Assembly: GCA_029778715.1 (NCBI GenBank)
Contig: JAKOPT010000138.1
Span: forward strand, 1-64,000
Origin: Actinomycetes bacterium
Lineage (GTDB): Bacteria; Actinomycetota; Actinomycetes; Actinomycetales; Dermatophilaceae
Direction of reading: 5' to 3'
Length of the DNA: 64,000 bases
The position numbers were made by a program, and so were the translations under genes. Under the pieces are notes generated by a model, which made no database searches, was not told the DNA's origin, and was given only the letters and a program-made list of their open reading frames with translations. Below are positions 19,560-29,144 of the stretch, in pieces (positions within the stretch are counted from its first letter, which is position 1; each line of letters begins with the position of its first letter).

Positions 19560-19711
19560 TACCCTCCTTCGTGAGTGCCGGGCCGTGGCAGCCCCGGGTC
19601 CCAACATCAGCCGCTACGAGCGGCCTCGCGCCGTGAGGCGCTCCCGGCCCGGCACCCATCACCCAACGCCCCCGCCAAGGCCGTAGCCTTGGGGGCGTTC
19701 GTGCCCCCAAG
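19560..19711 (+). ncRNA. Candidate structured leader/attenuator of the DUF47-pit operon
   Basis: A -10-like TACCCT (19560-19565) precedes a long stem: GTGA plus GTGCCGGGCC (19571-19584) pairs with GGCCCGGCAC and TCAC (19646-19655, 19659-19662, 3-nt bulge). Inside are hairpins 19610-19615/19619-19624 (GCCGCT/AGCGGC) and 19629-19632/19637-19640. Then AACGCCCCC (19665-19673) can pair with GGGGGCGTT (19691-19699), but CTTGGGGGC (19688-19696) can instead pair with GCCCCCAAG (19703-19711). The two hairpins are mutually exclusive, as in a riboswitch or attenuator. The GTG start is at 19729. I do not recognise a known riboswitch class. Confidence 0.45.
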
Positions 19712-19728
19712 AGCGAGAGACGACTGCA

Positions 19729-20355
19729 GTGGGACTTCGCCTCACGCCCCGTGATGACGGGTTCTTCGAGTTGTTCGAGCGCGCCGCGACGCTGATCGGG
19801 CGCGCCGCCGCCGAACTGACCGCGATCCTCGGCGCGCAGGACGACAAGGAACGCAAGGCCATCGCCAAACGGCTCGCCGAGATCGAGAGTGCCGCCGACG
19901 AAATCACCCACGACATCGTCCACAAGATCACGACCTCCTTCCTCACCCCCTTCGACCGCGGCGACCTCTACACCCTGGCCGGCGCCCTCGACGAGTGCGT
20001 CGACACCATGGAGGCCGCCGCCGATGTCATCCGGCTGCACCGCATCGACGAGTTCCCCCCGCGGATGGGACGCCAAGTGGACGTCATCGCCCGCATGGCC
20101 GATCTCACCGCGACCGCGATGCCCCGACTGCGCAACCTGCGCGACCTCGCGCCCTACTGCGTCGACATCAGCCGCCTCGAAAACCAGGCGGACAAGAACT
20201 ACCGCAAACTCACCGCCGAACTCTTCGACACGTATGCCGCCGACCCGCTCACCCTCATGCGGTACCGTCTGGCCGCCGACGCCTTCAATGCCACGGTGAG
20301 CGCCTTCGACCAGGTGGCGCACACCATCGAGGGCATCGCGGTCAAGGAGACGTAG
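19729..20355 (+). CDS. DUF47 (PhoU-like) Pit accessory protein
   Basis: A 208-residue helical protein of the DUF47/YkaA family: TPRDDGFFELFERAA at the start, then repeated PhoU-like helices with acidic metal-binding motifs (EIESAADEITHDI, RLENQADKNYR). Members partner low-affinity Pit phosphate permeases and probably regulate them at the membrane. It starts at GTG 19729, and its stop is 4 bp before the pit start, so the two form an operon. The long leader upstream may regulate the pair. Confidence 0.88.
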   Translation: MGLRLTPRDDGFFELFERAATLIGRAAAELTAILGAQDDKERKAIAKRLAEIESAADEITHDIVHKITTSFLTPFDRGDLYTLAGALDECVDTMEAAADVIRLHRIDEFPPRMGRQVDVIARMADLTATAMPRLRNLRDLAPYCVDISRLENQADKNYRKLTAELFDTYAADPLTLMRYRLAADAFNATVSAFDQVAHTIEGIAVKET

Positions 20356-20359
20356 CGCA

Positions 20360-21352
20360 GTGGAGCAGGTGGCGCTGGTCGGGGTGGTGGCCCTGGCGAT
20401 GGTGTTCAGTTACACCAACGGCTTTCACGACTCCGCCAACGCGATCGCCACCTCGGTGTCGACCCGCGCGCTCACCCCCCGGATCGCGCTCCTGCTCGCT
20501 GCTGGCGCGAACCTCCTTGGGGCCTTCTTCGGCGTGCGGGTCGCCGAAACGATCGGGTCCGGCATCGTTGACGCCACCGGCGCCACCCTGCCGCTGTGCG
20601 CCGGGGCGCTGATCGGGGCCATCGGCTGGAACATGCTCACCTGGTGGCGCGGGCTGCCCTCCTCGTCCTCGCACGCCCTTATCGGGGGCCTGGTCGGCGC
20701 GGCAGCCGTCGGGGGAGTGGGCATCCAGTGGCGCGCCGTCCTGGAACGAGTCGTCCTGCCCATGCTCGTCTCCCCGGTCATCGGCCTGCTCCTCGGCTGG
20801 GGCCTGATGACGGCCATCACCTGGGTCTTTCGGCGCGGGGATGCGCGGCGGGTGGGGCGCGGTTTTCGGTACGCCCAGACCGTGTCCGCGACGGCGATGG
20901 CATTCGGCCACGGGATGCAGGACGCGGCCAAGGTCGCCGGCATCGTCGTCTTGGCGCTTATCGCCGACGGCCGGCACGCTCCCGAGCACGGCGATTTCGT
21001 GCCGCTGTGGGTCGTGTTGCTCAGTGGGGTCGTCATGTCGGTGGGCACGTATGCCGGGGGGTGGCGGATCATGCGTACCCTCGGTCGGCGCCTCATCGCC
21101 TTGACCCCGCCGCAGGGATTCGCTGCCGAGACGGCCGCGGCCATCACCCTGGCGGTGGCGACCGCCTTCCGGGCCCCCATCTCGAGCACCTACGCGATCA
21201 CCGCGGCGATCATGGGCGCGGGCACGGCGCGCAATGTGCGCCAAGTCCGGTGGGATGTCGGCCGCGACATCGCGCTCGCCTGGGTGGCGACGCTGCCCGG
21301 CGCGGCCCTGGCTGCGGCGGCCGCACACGGCATACTCCGCCTCGTGGGGTGA
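20360..21352 (+). CDS. pit: PiT-family inorganic phosphate permease
   Basis: A 330-residue membrane protein with the two inverted PiT signatures: GFHDSANAIATSVSTRAL near the N-terminus and AFGHGMQDAAK in the second half, each carrying the conserved acidic residue for metal-phosphate transport. About ten membrane helices are evident. It moves metal-phosphate with protons or sodium at low affinity and high capacity, complementing the Pst system encoded next door on the other strand. It is shorter than E. coli PitA, as is usual for actinobacterial members. Confidence 0.92.
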   Translation: MEQVALVGVVALAMVFSYTNGFHDSANAIATSVSTRALTPRIALLLAAGANLLGAFFGVRVAETIGSGIVDATGATLPLCAGALIGAIGWNMLTWWRGLPSSSSHALIGGLVGAAAVGGVGIQWRAVLERVVLPMLVSPVIGLLLGWGLMTAITWVFRRGDARRVGRGFRYAQTVSATAMAFGHGMQDAAKVAGIVVLALIADGRHAPEHGDFVPLWVVLLSGVVMSVGTYAGGWRIMRTLGRRLIALTPPQGFAAETAAAITLAVATAFRAPISSTYAITAAIMGAGTARNVRQVRWDVGRDIALAWVATLPGAALAAAAAHGILRLVG

Positions 21353-21498
21353 ACCCGCACCCGGCGGGCACCCAAACCGGCGGGGCACCCGGGGGAGCGG
21401 GCGGCATACCGCAGCGCCGGCCCAGGCGACCACACCACTGCCACGGCCGCGATCACCACACCGCGGCGCCGGCCCCAGCTCCGACGCCGCGGCGCCGG

Positions 21499-22275
21499 TC
21501 AGCCGAAACGACCGCTGATGTAGTCCTCGGTGGCCTGCTCGTCGGGGTTGCTGAAGATCTTCTGCGTCGCCCCCACCTCGACGAGCCGACCCGGCTGACC
21601 GGTCGCCTTGAGGTTGAAGAACGCCGTCTGGTCCGAAACCCGCGCCGCCTGCTGCATGTTGTGGGTGACGATGACGATCGTGTAGCGCGCCTTGAGTTCG
21701 TTGATGAGGTCCTCGATGGCCAGCGTCGAGATCGGGTCGAGCGCCGAACACGGCTCGTCCATGAGCAGCACCTGCGGCGACACCGCGATGGCGCGCGCAA
21801 TGCACAATCGCTGCTGCTGCCCCCCGGAGAGCCCGGCGCCGGGCTTGTCGAGACGGTCCTTGACCTCGTTCCACAGGTTGGCGCCCTTGAGCGAGGACTC
21901 GACGACCTCGTCGACCTTCTTCTTGTCCTTGACCCCGTTGAGCCGCAACCCCGCCGCCACGTTGTCCTTGATGCTCATCGTCGGGAACGGGTTGGGCCGC
22001 TGGAACACCATCCCCACCGTGCGGCGCACCGCGACCGGGTCCATCGAGGGGGCGTAGAGGTCCTGGTCGTCGAGGAGCACCTTGCCGCTGACGCGCCCGC
22101 CCGGGATGACTTCGTGCATCCGGTTGAGGGTGCGCAGCACGGTGGACTTGCCGCACCCCGAGGGGCCGATGAAGGCGGTGACCGATCGGGGTTCGACGGT
22201 CATCGAGACCCCTTCGACGGCCTTGAAGTCGCCGTAGAAGATGTCGAGGTCGTGGACGTCGATGCGCTTGGCCAT
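21499..22275 (-). CDS. pstB: Phosphate ABC transporter ATP-binding protein
   Basis: A 258-residue ABC ATPase with Walker [10 protein letters not shown], signature LSGGQQQR, and Walker [14 protein letters not shown], the Cys being typical of PstB. It powers high-affinity phosphate import by PstSCA. Last gene of the pstSCAB operon, 90 bp after pstA, with no phoU attached; phoU lies about 24 kb away beside senX3/regX3. Confidence 0.96.
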   Translation of the reverse strand: MAKRIDVHDLDIFYGDFKAVEGVSMTVEPRSVTAFIGPSGCGKSTVLRTLNRMHEVIPGGRVSGKVLLDDQDLYAPSMDPVAVRRTVGMVFQRPNPFPTMSIKDNVAAGLRLNGVKDKKKVDEVVESSLKGANLWNEVKDRLDKPGAGLSGGQQQRLCIARAIAVSPQVLLMDEPCSALDPISTLAIEDLINELKARYTIVIVTHNMQQAARVSDQTAFFNLKATGQPGRLVEVGATQKIFSNPDEQATEDYISGRFG

Positions 22276-22365
22276 GTCTGTCGGTGCTCTTTTCCGTATG
22301 CCGTGGAGCTGGCTGGCGTGGTCGGGTGCGGTTGGCTGCGTGGCGGGGCCGGGGCCGGGGCCGGG

Positions 22366-23286
22366 TTAGTTCTTGACCTTGCTGAACCGGCCGAGGAAGC
22401 GGCCGAGCAGGTTGAGGACGAAGACGAGGAGGATCAGGGTGAGGGCGGCGCCCCACACCCGGTCGAGGGCGGGTTGGAGGGCCTCGGTGCGGTCCTGGTT
22501 GATCATCGTCGGCAAGGTGGCCATCAGCCCGTTGAACAGGTCATGCGCCATCGACTTGGTGTAGGGGCCGAGGATGATGAGCGGTGCCGTCTCGCCCATG
22601 ACCCGGGCCAAGCCGAGGAGGACGCCGGTGACGATCCCGGAGAAGGCCGTGGGGAGGACGATGCTGACGATGGTCCTCCACTTGGGCACCCCGAGGGCGT
22701 AGGAGGCCTCGCGGAGTTCGTTGGGGACCAGCTTGAGCATCTCCTCGGTCGAGCGCACGATCGTGGGGATCATGAGCAGGGTGAGGGCCAAGGTGACCGC
22801 GAACGGCACCCGCTGGAACCCGAAGGTCGTCACCCACAGGGCATAGATGAACAGGGCCGCGACGATCGAGGGCACCCCGGTGAGGATGTCGACCATGAAG
22901 GAGACGACCTTGGCGAGCCGGCCCCGGCCGTATTCGACGAGGTAAATCGCGGTGAGGACGCCGATGGGCACCGACATGATCGCGGTGACGGCAGCCTGCA
23001 TCAAGGTGCCCTGGATGGCGTGGGCGGCACCGCCGCCGACGACCCGGGAGGTGATGCCGTTTTGGGAGAGTGACCACCAACTCCCCGAGAGCAGCATGTG
23101 GCCGCCCTTGACGAGGGTGCTCACCAGGATCCAGACGAGGGGGATGCAGGCGAGGAGGAAGGCACCCCACATGACGACGCGGGCGGCCCGGTCGGTGAAG
23201 GCGCGGCGCCCGGACATGCCCGTGAGGTCGGTGTGGACCGGCGGGGTCGTCGAGGGTTCGACGGCGGCCTGGGTCAGGGTGCTCAT
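22366..23286 (-). CDS. pstA: Phosphate ABC transporter permease PstA
   Basis: A 306-residue permease with six membrane helices and the EAA cytoplasmic loop (LREASYALGVPKWRTIVSIVLP). The ATG at 23286 overlaps the pstC stop (ATGA), fixing the start. The N-terminus has an extra ~30-residue hydrophilic tail (TTPPVHTDLTGMSGRR). Confidence 0.95.
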   Translation of the reverse strand: MSTLTQAAVEPSTTPPVHTDLTGMSGRRAFTDRAARVVMWGAFLLACIPLVWILVSTLVKGGHMLLSGSWWSLSQNGITSRVVGGGAAHAIQGTLMQAAVTAIMSVPIGVLTAIYLVEYGRGRLAKVVSFMVDILTGVPSIVAALFIYALWVTTFGFQRVPFAVTLALTLLMIPTIVRSTEEMLKLVPNELREASYALGVPKWRTIVSIVLPTAFSGIVTGVLLGLARVMGETAPLIILGPYTKSMAHDLFNGLMATLPTMINQDRTEALQPALDRVWGAALTLILLVFVLNLLGRFLGRFSKVKN

Positions 23287-24296
23287 TCGGTGAAGGCCTT
23301 CCTGCGCTCGATGACGATCCGGGCGATCGCGTTGACGACGAAGGTGAGGATGAACAGGACCAGGCCCGCCGCGATGTAGGCGCCGGTCTTCTGCGGCGAG
23401 TCGAACTCGCCGGCGTTGAGGGCGATCTTGCTCGCGAAGGTCTCCCCGCCGGTGAAGATCGACCAACTCCACGCGGCGTTGGGGTTGAGTGCCGAGAGCA
23501 GGATCATGATGGCGAGCGTTTCGCCGAGGGCCCGGCCCAAACCGAGCATGGCGCCGCTGATGACACCGGGTTTGCCGAAGGGCAGGACCGCGGTACGGAT
23601 CATCTCCCACTTGGTGGCGCCGAGGGCGAGGGCGCCTTCCTTGTGGGCCGTGGGCACCTGGGCGAACACCTCGCGGGAGATCGCCGTGATGATCGGCAGG
23701 ATCATGATGGCGAGGATCAGCCCCGCGAACGCCAGCGTGCTCTTGGCGCTCGTCCCGACGTCCTTGAACAGCGGAATCCAGCCGAGATAGGTGTTGAGGA
23801 AGTTCTGCACCGGCTCGAAGTACTGGCCCGCGACGTTCAAGCCCCAGAAGCCGTAAACGATCGACGGCACCGCGGCGAGCAGGTCGATGATCGCCGCGGC
23901 GGGCTTGGACAGCCACGGCGGGGCGTACTGGGTGATGAACAGCGCCACCGCGACCCCCAGCGGCACGGCGACGGCCATCGCGATGACCGAGGTGATGACC
24001 GTCGCCCAGAGGAGCGCGGCGATCCCGAACCGCGGCTGCGCGCCCGAGGGCACCCACTCGGTCGACGTCAGGAAGTTGACGTTGTTGTTGAGCAGGGACG
24101 GCACGGCCTGGATGACGAGGAACAGGCCGACCAGGCTGACGAGGGCGATGACGAGCACGCCCGAGGAGGTGGCGGCCCCGCCGAAGAGGCGGTCCCCCCA
24201 CCGGCCGGTGCTCGCCCGATCGCCCGTCAGGGGCGGACGGCCTTCTGGATCGGGCAGTTCGTCGATGACCGAGCGGCCCGTGATGGACGTCGACAC
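23283..24296 (-). CDS. pstC: Phosphate ABC transporter permease PstC
   Basis: A 337-residue permease: hydrophilic N-terminus, a first helix at ~45-65, then six helices with the EAA loop (EGALALGATKWEMIRTAVLP). It starts at GTG 24296 with AAGGA upstream and overlaps pstA by 4 bp. The 140-bp gap to pstS holds a CGGCATAC...CGTATGCCG-type inverted motif near 24380-24430, which might slow transcription between the highly expressed pstS and the permeases. Confidence 0.95.
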   Translation of the reverse strand: MSTSITGRSVIDELPDPEGRPPLTGDRASTGRWGDRLFGGAATSSGVLVIALVSLVGLFLVIQAVPSLLNNNVNFLTSTEWVPSGAQPRFGIAALLWATVITSVIAMAVAVPLGVAVALFITQYAPPWLSKPAAAIIDLLAAVPSIVYGFWGLNVAGQYFEPVQNFLNTYLGWIPLFKDVGTSAKSTLAFAGLILAIMILPIITAISREVFAQVPTAHKEGALALGATKWEMIRTAVLPFGKPGVISGAMLGLGRALGETLAIMILLSALNPNAAWSWSIFTGGETFASKIALNAGEFDSPQKTGAYIAAGLVLFILTFVVNAIARIVIERRKAFTE

Positions 24297-24436
24297 GTGC
24301 GGTCCTTCGCTAGAGGTGGGTCAGACCGGGCAGTTGGCTCGGCAGCGCCACCGGGAGGTGGCAGCGCGACCGGGCCGGGCGGCATACCGGTTGCGTCGGC
24401 GAGAGGGGCACGAACGCAACCGGTATGCCGCGGTGC

Positions 24437-25546
24437 TCACGACAGGGCGTCGATCGCGGCCAGCACCTTGGTCTCGACCTCGGTGGGCAGCGGGGCGTAG
24501 CCGATGCCCTCGAGGCTCTTCTGGACATCCGCGGAGGCGAAGTGCTTGAGGAAGGCCTTGATGCTCTTCGCTTTGGTGGCGTCCTTGCCCTTGCTGCAGA
24601 CGATTTCGTAGGTCACGAGGAGGATCGGGTAGGCCCCGGCCTCCTTGGTCGTGTAGTCGAGCTTGAGGGCGAGGTCGTTGCCGGTGCCGACCTGCTTGGC
24701 CGCAGCCACGGCCTTGCCGACCGCCGCGCCGGTCAACTCGACGGCCCCGCCGCCGTTGTCGATCTGGGCGACTCCGAGCTTGTTGTCCTTGGCGTAGCTC
24801 CACTCGACGTAGGTCACGCCACCGTCGGTGGACTTCACGCCCTCGGAGACCCCGGCGGACTTCTCCTTGCCCTCACCGGCGCCGGTCCACTTCTTGGCCG
24901 GCTCGGCGGCCCATTTGCCGCCCGCAGCGGCCTTGAGGTACTTGGTGAAGTTCTCGGTCGTGCCCGACTCGTCGGAGCGGAAGAAGACCTTGATCGCGGT
25001 GCTCGGGAGGGTGACGCCGGGGTTGACGGCGGCGATCGCCGGGTCGTTCCAGGCCGTGATCTTGCCGGCGAAGATGTCGGCGGCGACGGCAGGGGTGAGG
25101 ACGAGTTTGTCGACGCCCTTGAGGTTGTAGGCGACGGCGATCGGGCCGGTCACCATCGGGATGTTCCAGGCCGGCGCGCCACAGTAGGCCTCGGCCTTTG
25201 CCGCCTCGGTCTGCCCGCCGTCGGCCGCGGTGGTCTTGAGCGCGGAGTCCGAGCCGGCGAAGTCGACCTGGCCGGCGGTGAACTGCTTGATGCCCGCTCC
25301 GGAACCGGTCGGGTTGTAGTTGATCTTGGCGCCCGAGCAGGCCTTGCCGTAACTGGCGATGGCCTCCTCGATGGCGTTCTTCTGGGCGGACGAACCCTCG
25401 GCGTTGATCGTGCCGGTGAAGCAGTCGACCGCAACCGGGGAGGACGAGCTGCCGGAGCCCGAGGTGTTGTCGGAGCCGCAGCCGGCCAGCACCAGGGAAC
25501 CGATGACGGCGAGACTGGCCAACTGGCCGATACGCGTGGTCTTCAC
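24437..25546 (-). CDS. pstS: Phosphate-binding lipoprotein PstS
   Basis: A 369-residue lipoprotein (signal peptide with lipobox LAGC, acylated Cys at residue 23) that binds phosphate outside the membrane. Characteristic segments are INAEGSSAQKNAIEEAI and YNPTGSGAGIKQFTAGQVDFAGSDSAL for phosphate contacts, and FFRSDESGTTENF. A Ser/Gly-rich tether follows the Cys. I prefer GTG 25546 to GTG 25555 because AAAGG lies 8 bp upstream. It heads pstSCAB and is preceded by a PHO box. Confidence 0.95.
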   Translation of the reverse strand: MKTTRIGQLASLAVIGSLVLAGCGSDNTSGSGSSSSPVAVDCFTGTINAEGSSAQKNAIEEAIASYGKACSGAKINYNPTGSGAGIKQFTAGQVDFAGSDSALKTTAADGGQTEAAKAEAYCGAPAWNIPMVTGPIAVAYNLKGVDKLVLTPAVAADIFAGKITAWNDPAIAAVNPGVTLPSTAIKVFFRSDESGTTENFTKYLKAAAGGKWAAEPAKKWTGAGEGKEKSAGVSEGVKSTDGGVTYVEWSYAKDNKLGVAQIDNGGGAVELTGAAVGKAVAAAKQVGTGNDLALKLDYTTKEAGAYPILLVTYEIVCSKGKDATKAKSIKAFLKHFASADVQKSLEGIGYAPLPTEVETKVLAAIDALS

Positions 25547-25642
25547 GAAGGACACCTTTCACAGGAGTGAGACGAGGAGCCGGACAGCCTTGGCCGACGT
25601 CTCGGACGCTAGGGAGAGCGGATGACGCGGCGGCCGGTCGCG

Positions 25643-25660
25643 GGTGAACGCGGCGTGAAC
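25643..25660 (-). promoter_or_regulatory. PHO box upstream of pstS
   Basis: On the minus strand two 11-bp units, GTTCACGCCGC and GTTCACCCGCG, lie in tandem (plus-strand GTGAAC at 25644 and 25655), about 100 bp before the pstS start. This is the actinobacterial PhoP/RegX3 direct-repeat site, so phosphate starvation should induce the operon through RegX3. Confidence 0.8.
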
Positions 25661-25754
25661 GGTGCCCGGCTATTGCTCGACCAGTGGTCGCACAGCGTGG
25701 TGTGCGTCACGCGCGAGTGGTCGTTGTGCGCCTTCGGGGGCTTCGCTCGGGCCG

Positions 25755-25802
25755 CCTACCGTGCAGTAGGTGGGGCGATCGCCCCACCTACTGCACGGTA
25801 GG
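25755..25802. terminator. Perfect 48-bp palindrome (family B), likely terminator of ppk1-mutT1
   Basis: Two perfect 24-bp arms with no loop, centred on GCGATCGC and containing GTGCAGTAGGTGGGG. It lies 76 bp after the mutT1 stop and before the pstS control region, so it can end the ppk1-mutT1 transcript. It is the best-preserved member of the family seen at 18.7, 40.9-41.1 and 60.0 kb. Apart from this and the PHO box, the 331-bp gap holds nothing I recognise. Confidence 0.75.
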
Positions 25803-25877
25803 GCGCCCGAGGGTGTCCAACGACCGACTCGGCCCGGCGCAGGGACCCGGCGCCCACTGTGCACGGGGGCGCCGGAG

Positions 25878-26831
25878 TCAGGGGAGGTGGCGCTCGGCGG
25901 CGACGATCCGGGCGCGATCACCGCGGCCCGACACGTGGCATACCAACGCTTCCCCCTTGACGAGCCGGTCCGCGGCGGCCTCGGTGAGCAGCCCGGCGAC
26001 GTCGTCGTGGCGGGGCAGGGAGGGGTCGACGGCCTCGACCAGGGTTGTCATGATCGTCGGCAGCACCGGTCCGTGCGAACACACCGCCACCGCCTCGCCC
26101 CGCTCGAGCAAGCGGTGCGTGTGGTGGACCGCCTTGGTCGGGTCCACCTCGAACCCCTCCTCGGACAGTCCCGCCTTGGTCCGGATCCGCAACCGGGCGG
26201 CTGCGGCATACGGGGCGAGCGTGTCGACACACCGCACCGACGGCGAACTCACCAGCCGGGTGATGCCGTATGCCGCGAGCACCGGTGCCAGCCCGGCCGA
26301 CCGGGCCCGGCCCCGGCCGTCGAGCGGGCGACGCTGGTCGTCGTGACCGCGAAAGTCCGAGCGGGCCATCGCCTTGGCGTGCCGGACAACGACGAGCGGC
26401 CAGGTGTCGAGCCAGCCGTGTTGGTGCGCCTGGGCGACGGCGAGGAGCTGGTCGCGGTCGCGGGCATAGTCCAGGCGCGAATGGGCGGCGGCGATTGTCA
26501 TCCAGTCGACCTGGTCGACCTCGTGGGCCAGCCGACCGGGTTTGCCGGTGACGGTGGCGGCCCAGTAGCGCACCCGCTTCTCGTCGGGGCGCCCGGTGCG
26601 GGACATGACCATGTAGGTCGCGTCGGGCAGGGGTATGCCGAGTCGGGCCTGCATCCCGGTCTCTTCCCGGGTTTCGCGGACCGCCGTGACGGGCCATTCC
26701 TCGCCGGGGTCGACCTTGCCCTTGGGCCAGGACCAGTCGCCGTAGCGGGGTCGGTGAATGAGGGCGACGTGCAGGGCGCCGTCGCGGATGCGCCACGGGA
26801 TGGTCCCTGCCGCGGGAATCGCCGAGGGCAT
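25878..26831 (-). CDS. mutT1: MutT1-type Nudix hydrolase fused to histidine phosphatase
   Basis: A 317-residue two-domain protein. The Nudix box is at residues 38-60 (GKVDPGEEWPVTAVRETREE followed by TGM). The C-terminal half is a phosphoglycerate-mutase-like phosphatase with the catalytic R150-H151 (VVVRHAKA) and a second His in VCSHGPV. Mycobacterial MutT1 has this architecture and acts on 8-oxo-(d)GTP and diadenosine polyphosphates. Its ATG overlaps the ppk1 stop by one base, the same gene pair as in mycobacteria. Confidence 0.92.
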   Translation of the reverse strand: MPSAIPAAGTIPWRIRDGALHVALIHRPRYGDWSWPKGKVDPGEEWPVTAVRETREETGMQARLGIPLPDATYMVMSRTGRPDEKRVRYWAATVTGKPGRLAHEVDQVDWMTIAAAHSRLDYARDRDQLLAVAQAHQHGWLDTWPLVVVRHAKAMARSDFRGHDDQRRPLDGRGRARSAGLAPVLAAYGITRLVSSPSVRCVDTLAPYAAAARLRIRTKAGLSEEGFEVDPTKAVHHTHRLLERGEAVAVCSHGPVLPTIMTTLVEAVDPSLPRHDDVAGLLTEAAADRLVKGEALVCHVSGRGDRARIVAAERHLP

Positions 26832-29113
26832 CAGGCTCGCGCCTTGCGCCAACGCTGGGTGTGGACCTCGATCATCGTCGCCTGCAGATCGGGCAGGGGG
26901 GCGCCGTCGTCGTCTCGGTGATGCCGGCGCCACCGGCCATCGCTGGTCAACGCCCAGTGTGACCAGTCGCCGGACATGCCCCGGGCCATCGTGTCGCGCA
27001 GTTGCTCGACGTGCTTGGGGGAGTCGACGAGGACGAGGGCTTCGACGCGCCGGTCGAGGTTGCGGTGCATCATGTCGGCGCTGCCGATCCAGGCCTCGCC
27101 GGCTCCTGCGCGCCCGAACAAGAAGATCCGCGAGTGCTCGAGGAACCGGCCGAGGATCGAGTGGACCCGGATGTGGTCGGACAGGCCGGGCACGCCGGGG
27201 CGAAGGGCGCAGATGCCGCGAACCCAGACGTCGACCTCGACGCCGGCCTGGGAGGCGCGGTAGAGCCCGTCGATGATGTCCTCGTCGACGATCGAGTTCA
27301 CCTTGAAACCGATGTATCCGGACCCGGGCTCGGCCGCCTCCCGGGCGACCTGCTCCTCGATCCGGTCGAGGAGGCCGCGGCGCACCGAGCGGGGGGCGAC
27401 GAGGAGGCGCTTGAAGCGGCTGCGGGGGGCCAGTCCGGAGAGTTGGTTGAAGAGCCGGGAAAGGTCGGTGCCGACCTGTTCGTCGTCGGTGAGGAGCCCG
27501 AAGTCCTCATAGAGGCGGGCCGTCTTGGGGTTGTAGTTGCCGGTGCCGACGTGGCAGTAGCGGCGCAGGCCGTCTTCCTCTTGGCGCACGACGAGGGCCA
27601 ACTTGCAGTGGGTCTTGAGGCCGACGATGCCGTAGACGACGTGGACGCCGGCGCGCTCGAGTTTGCGGGCCCAGCTGATGTTGTTGTGTTCGTCGAAGCG
27701 GGCCTTGATCTCGACGACGGCGAGCACCTGTTTGCCGGCCTCGGCCGCGTCGATGAGGGCGTCGATGATCGGGCTGTCCCCGGACGTGCGGTAGAGGGTC
27801 TGCTTGATGGCGAGGACCCGAGGATCGGCGGCGGCCTGCTCGATGAACGCCTGCACCGAGGTGGAGAAGGAGTCGTAGGGGTGCTGGAGCAGGACGTCCT
27901 GTTTGCGGATGCTCGCGAAGATGTCCCGGGCCTTGGCGCTCTCGGTGGGGGCGAGGTCGACGTTGGTGCGGGCGACAAACGCCGGGAAGTGCAGATCGGA
28001 GCGTTCGAGGTCGGCGACGATGTGCAACGCCCGCAGGTCCAAGGGCGCGGGCAGGTGGTAGACCTCGCCCGGGTGAACGTCGAGTTCGCGCACGAGCAGG
28101 TCGAGCACCCGGTCGCCGATCTCGCGGTCGACCTCCAGGCGCACCGGCGGCCCGAAGCGGCGCCGGGTGAGTTCCTTCTCGAGGGCGGTGAGCAGGTTCT
28201 CGGCGTCGTCCTCCTCGACTTCGACGTCCTCGTTGCGGGTGACCCGGAACGTGAAGTGTTCCCGCACCTCCATGCCCGGGAACAACTCGCTGAGGTGCGC
28301 GGCGATGACGTCCTCGAGGGGCACGAACCGGGTGTGGTAAAGGTCGACGGTGCTGTCGGGCGGCACGGGGTGAACGCGGAGCAGGCGCGGCAGGAGCGGG
28401 GGCACCTTGACCCGGGCGAAGTGCTCCTTGCCGGTCTTGGGGTTGGCCAGGACGACGGCGAGGTTGAGGGAGAGCCCGGAGATGTAGGGGAAGGGGTGCG
28501 CGGGGTCGACGGCCAGCGGGGTCAGCACGGGGAACAACTGCTCCCCGAAGATGCGACCCAACTGGGCCTGCTCCTCGGGCGCCAACTCCTCCCAGCGCAC
28601 GACCGTGATGCCCTCCTCCTCCAGGGCCGGACGCACCTCGTCGTGGAAGATCCGGGCCTGCTGGTCGAGGAGGTCGTGGGCGACGAGCCCGATCTGCTCA
28701 AGCACCTCCCGCGGCTCCAACCCGGACGCGCTGCGCACCGCGATGCCGGTGGCGATCCGCCGCTTGAGGCCGGCCACCCGCACCATGAAGAACTCGTCGA
28801 GGTTGCTCGTGAAAATCGCGAGGTAGCGGGTGCGTTCGAGGAGCGGGATCGCCGGGTCGGCGGCCAATTGCAGCACCCGCTCGTTGAACTGCAACCACGA
28901 CACCTCCCGGTCGAGGAACCGGTCGGCGGGCAACCCGTCGCCATCGGTGCCGGTCAGCGCGGCGCCGACGACCCGCACAAACCGGCCGTCCGCGGACCGG
29001 GCCTGGGCGTCGGCGCGGGTCGTCGTGACGAGCGCGACGCCGCCCTTGGACGCGCGCCCGCTCGCGACGGCCTCGTCCGGTGGCGGGCTCTGGGGCACAG
29101 GCTGCGTCGACAT
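26831..29113 (-). CDS. ppk1: Polyphosphate kinase 1
   Basis: A 760-residue PPK1 that polymerises ATP gamma-phosphate into polyphosphate and reverses the reaction. N domain: [21 protein letters not shown]. Catalytic domains carry the conserved [39 protein letters not shown] and [13 protein letters not shown] segments; the last contains the phosphorylated His. The C-terminus has [14 protein letters not shown]. The first ~45 residues are a variable tail. Start ATG at 29113. A PHO box 38 bp upstream suggests RegX3 control. Confidence 0.95.
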   Translation of the reverse strand: MSTQPVPQSPPPDEAVASGRASKGGVALVTTTRADAQARSADGRFVRVVGAALTGTDGDGLPADRFLDREVSWLQFNERVLQLAADPAIPLLERTRYLAIFTSNLDEFFMVRVAGLKRRIATGIAVRSASGLEPREVLEQIGLVAHDLLDQQARIFHDEVRPALEEEGITVVRWEELAPEEQAQLGRIFGEQLFPVLTPLAVDPAHPFPYISGLSLNLAVVLANPKTGKEHFARVKVPPLLPRLLRVHPVPPDSTVDLYHTRFVPLEDVIAAHLSELFPGMEVREHFTFRVTRNEDVEVEEDDAENLLTALEKELTRRRFGPPVRLEVDREIGDRVLDLLVRELDVHPGEVYHLPAPLDLRALHIVADLERSDLHFPAFVARTNVDLAPTESAKARDIFASIRKQDVLLQHPYDSFSTSVQAFIEQAAADPRVLAIKQTLYRTSGDSPIIDALIDAAEAGKQVLAVVEIKARFDEHNNISWARKLERAGVHVVYGIVGLKTHCKLALVVRQEEDGLRRYCHVGTGNYNPKTARLYEDFGLLTDDEQVGTDLSRLFNQLSGLAPRSRFKRLLVAPRSVRRGLLDRIEEQVAREAAEPGSGYIGFKVNSIVDEDIIDGLYRASQAGVEVDVWVRGICALRPGVPGLSDHIRVHSILGRFLEHSRIFLFGRAGAGEAWIGSADMMHRNLDRRVEALVLVDSPKHVEQLRDTMARGMSGDWSHWALTSDGRWRRHHRDDDGAPLPDLQATMIEVHTQRWRKARA

Positions 29114-29144
29114 GGACCCATCCTGGCAGGTGCGGGCGCGCGGG

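Larger units (their letters stand above)
18497..19728. other. 1.2-kb gene-free region made of repeats and palindromes
   Basis: I find no convincing gene on either strand; open frames here show no recognisable protein features. The stretch holds in order a 138-bp tandem duplication, a 50-bp palindromic element, a mosaic element (family-A core CAATAGGTGGGGTGATCAC joined to CGACACAAACT, 19129-19165), a G-rich degenerate repeat and a structured leader before the DUF47-pit operon. Confidence 0.75.

Noticed and set aside
19258-19686. Open frames through the G-rich repeat
   Set aside because: Gly/Arg/Ala-only products from a repeat; several frames are open at once because the repeat lacks stops.
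20342-23073. Long open frames on both strands across pit, pstB and pstA
   Set aside because: These are shadow frames of well-recognised phosphate genes and have biased, featureless composition.
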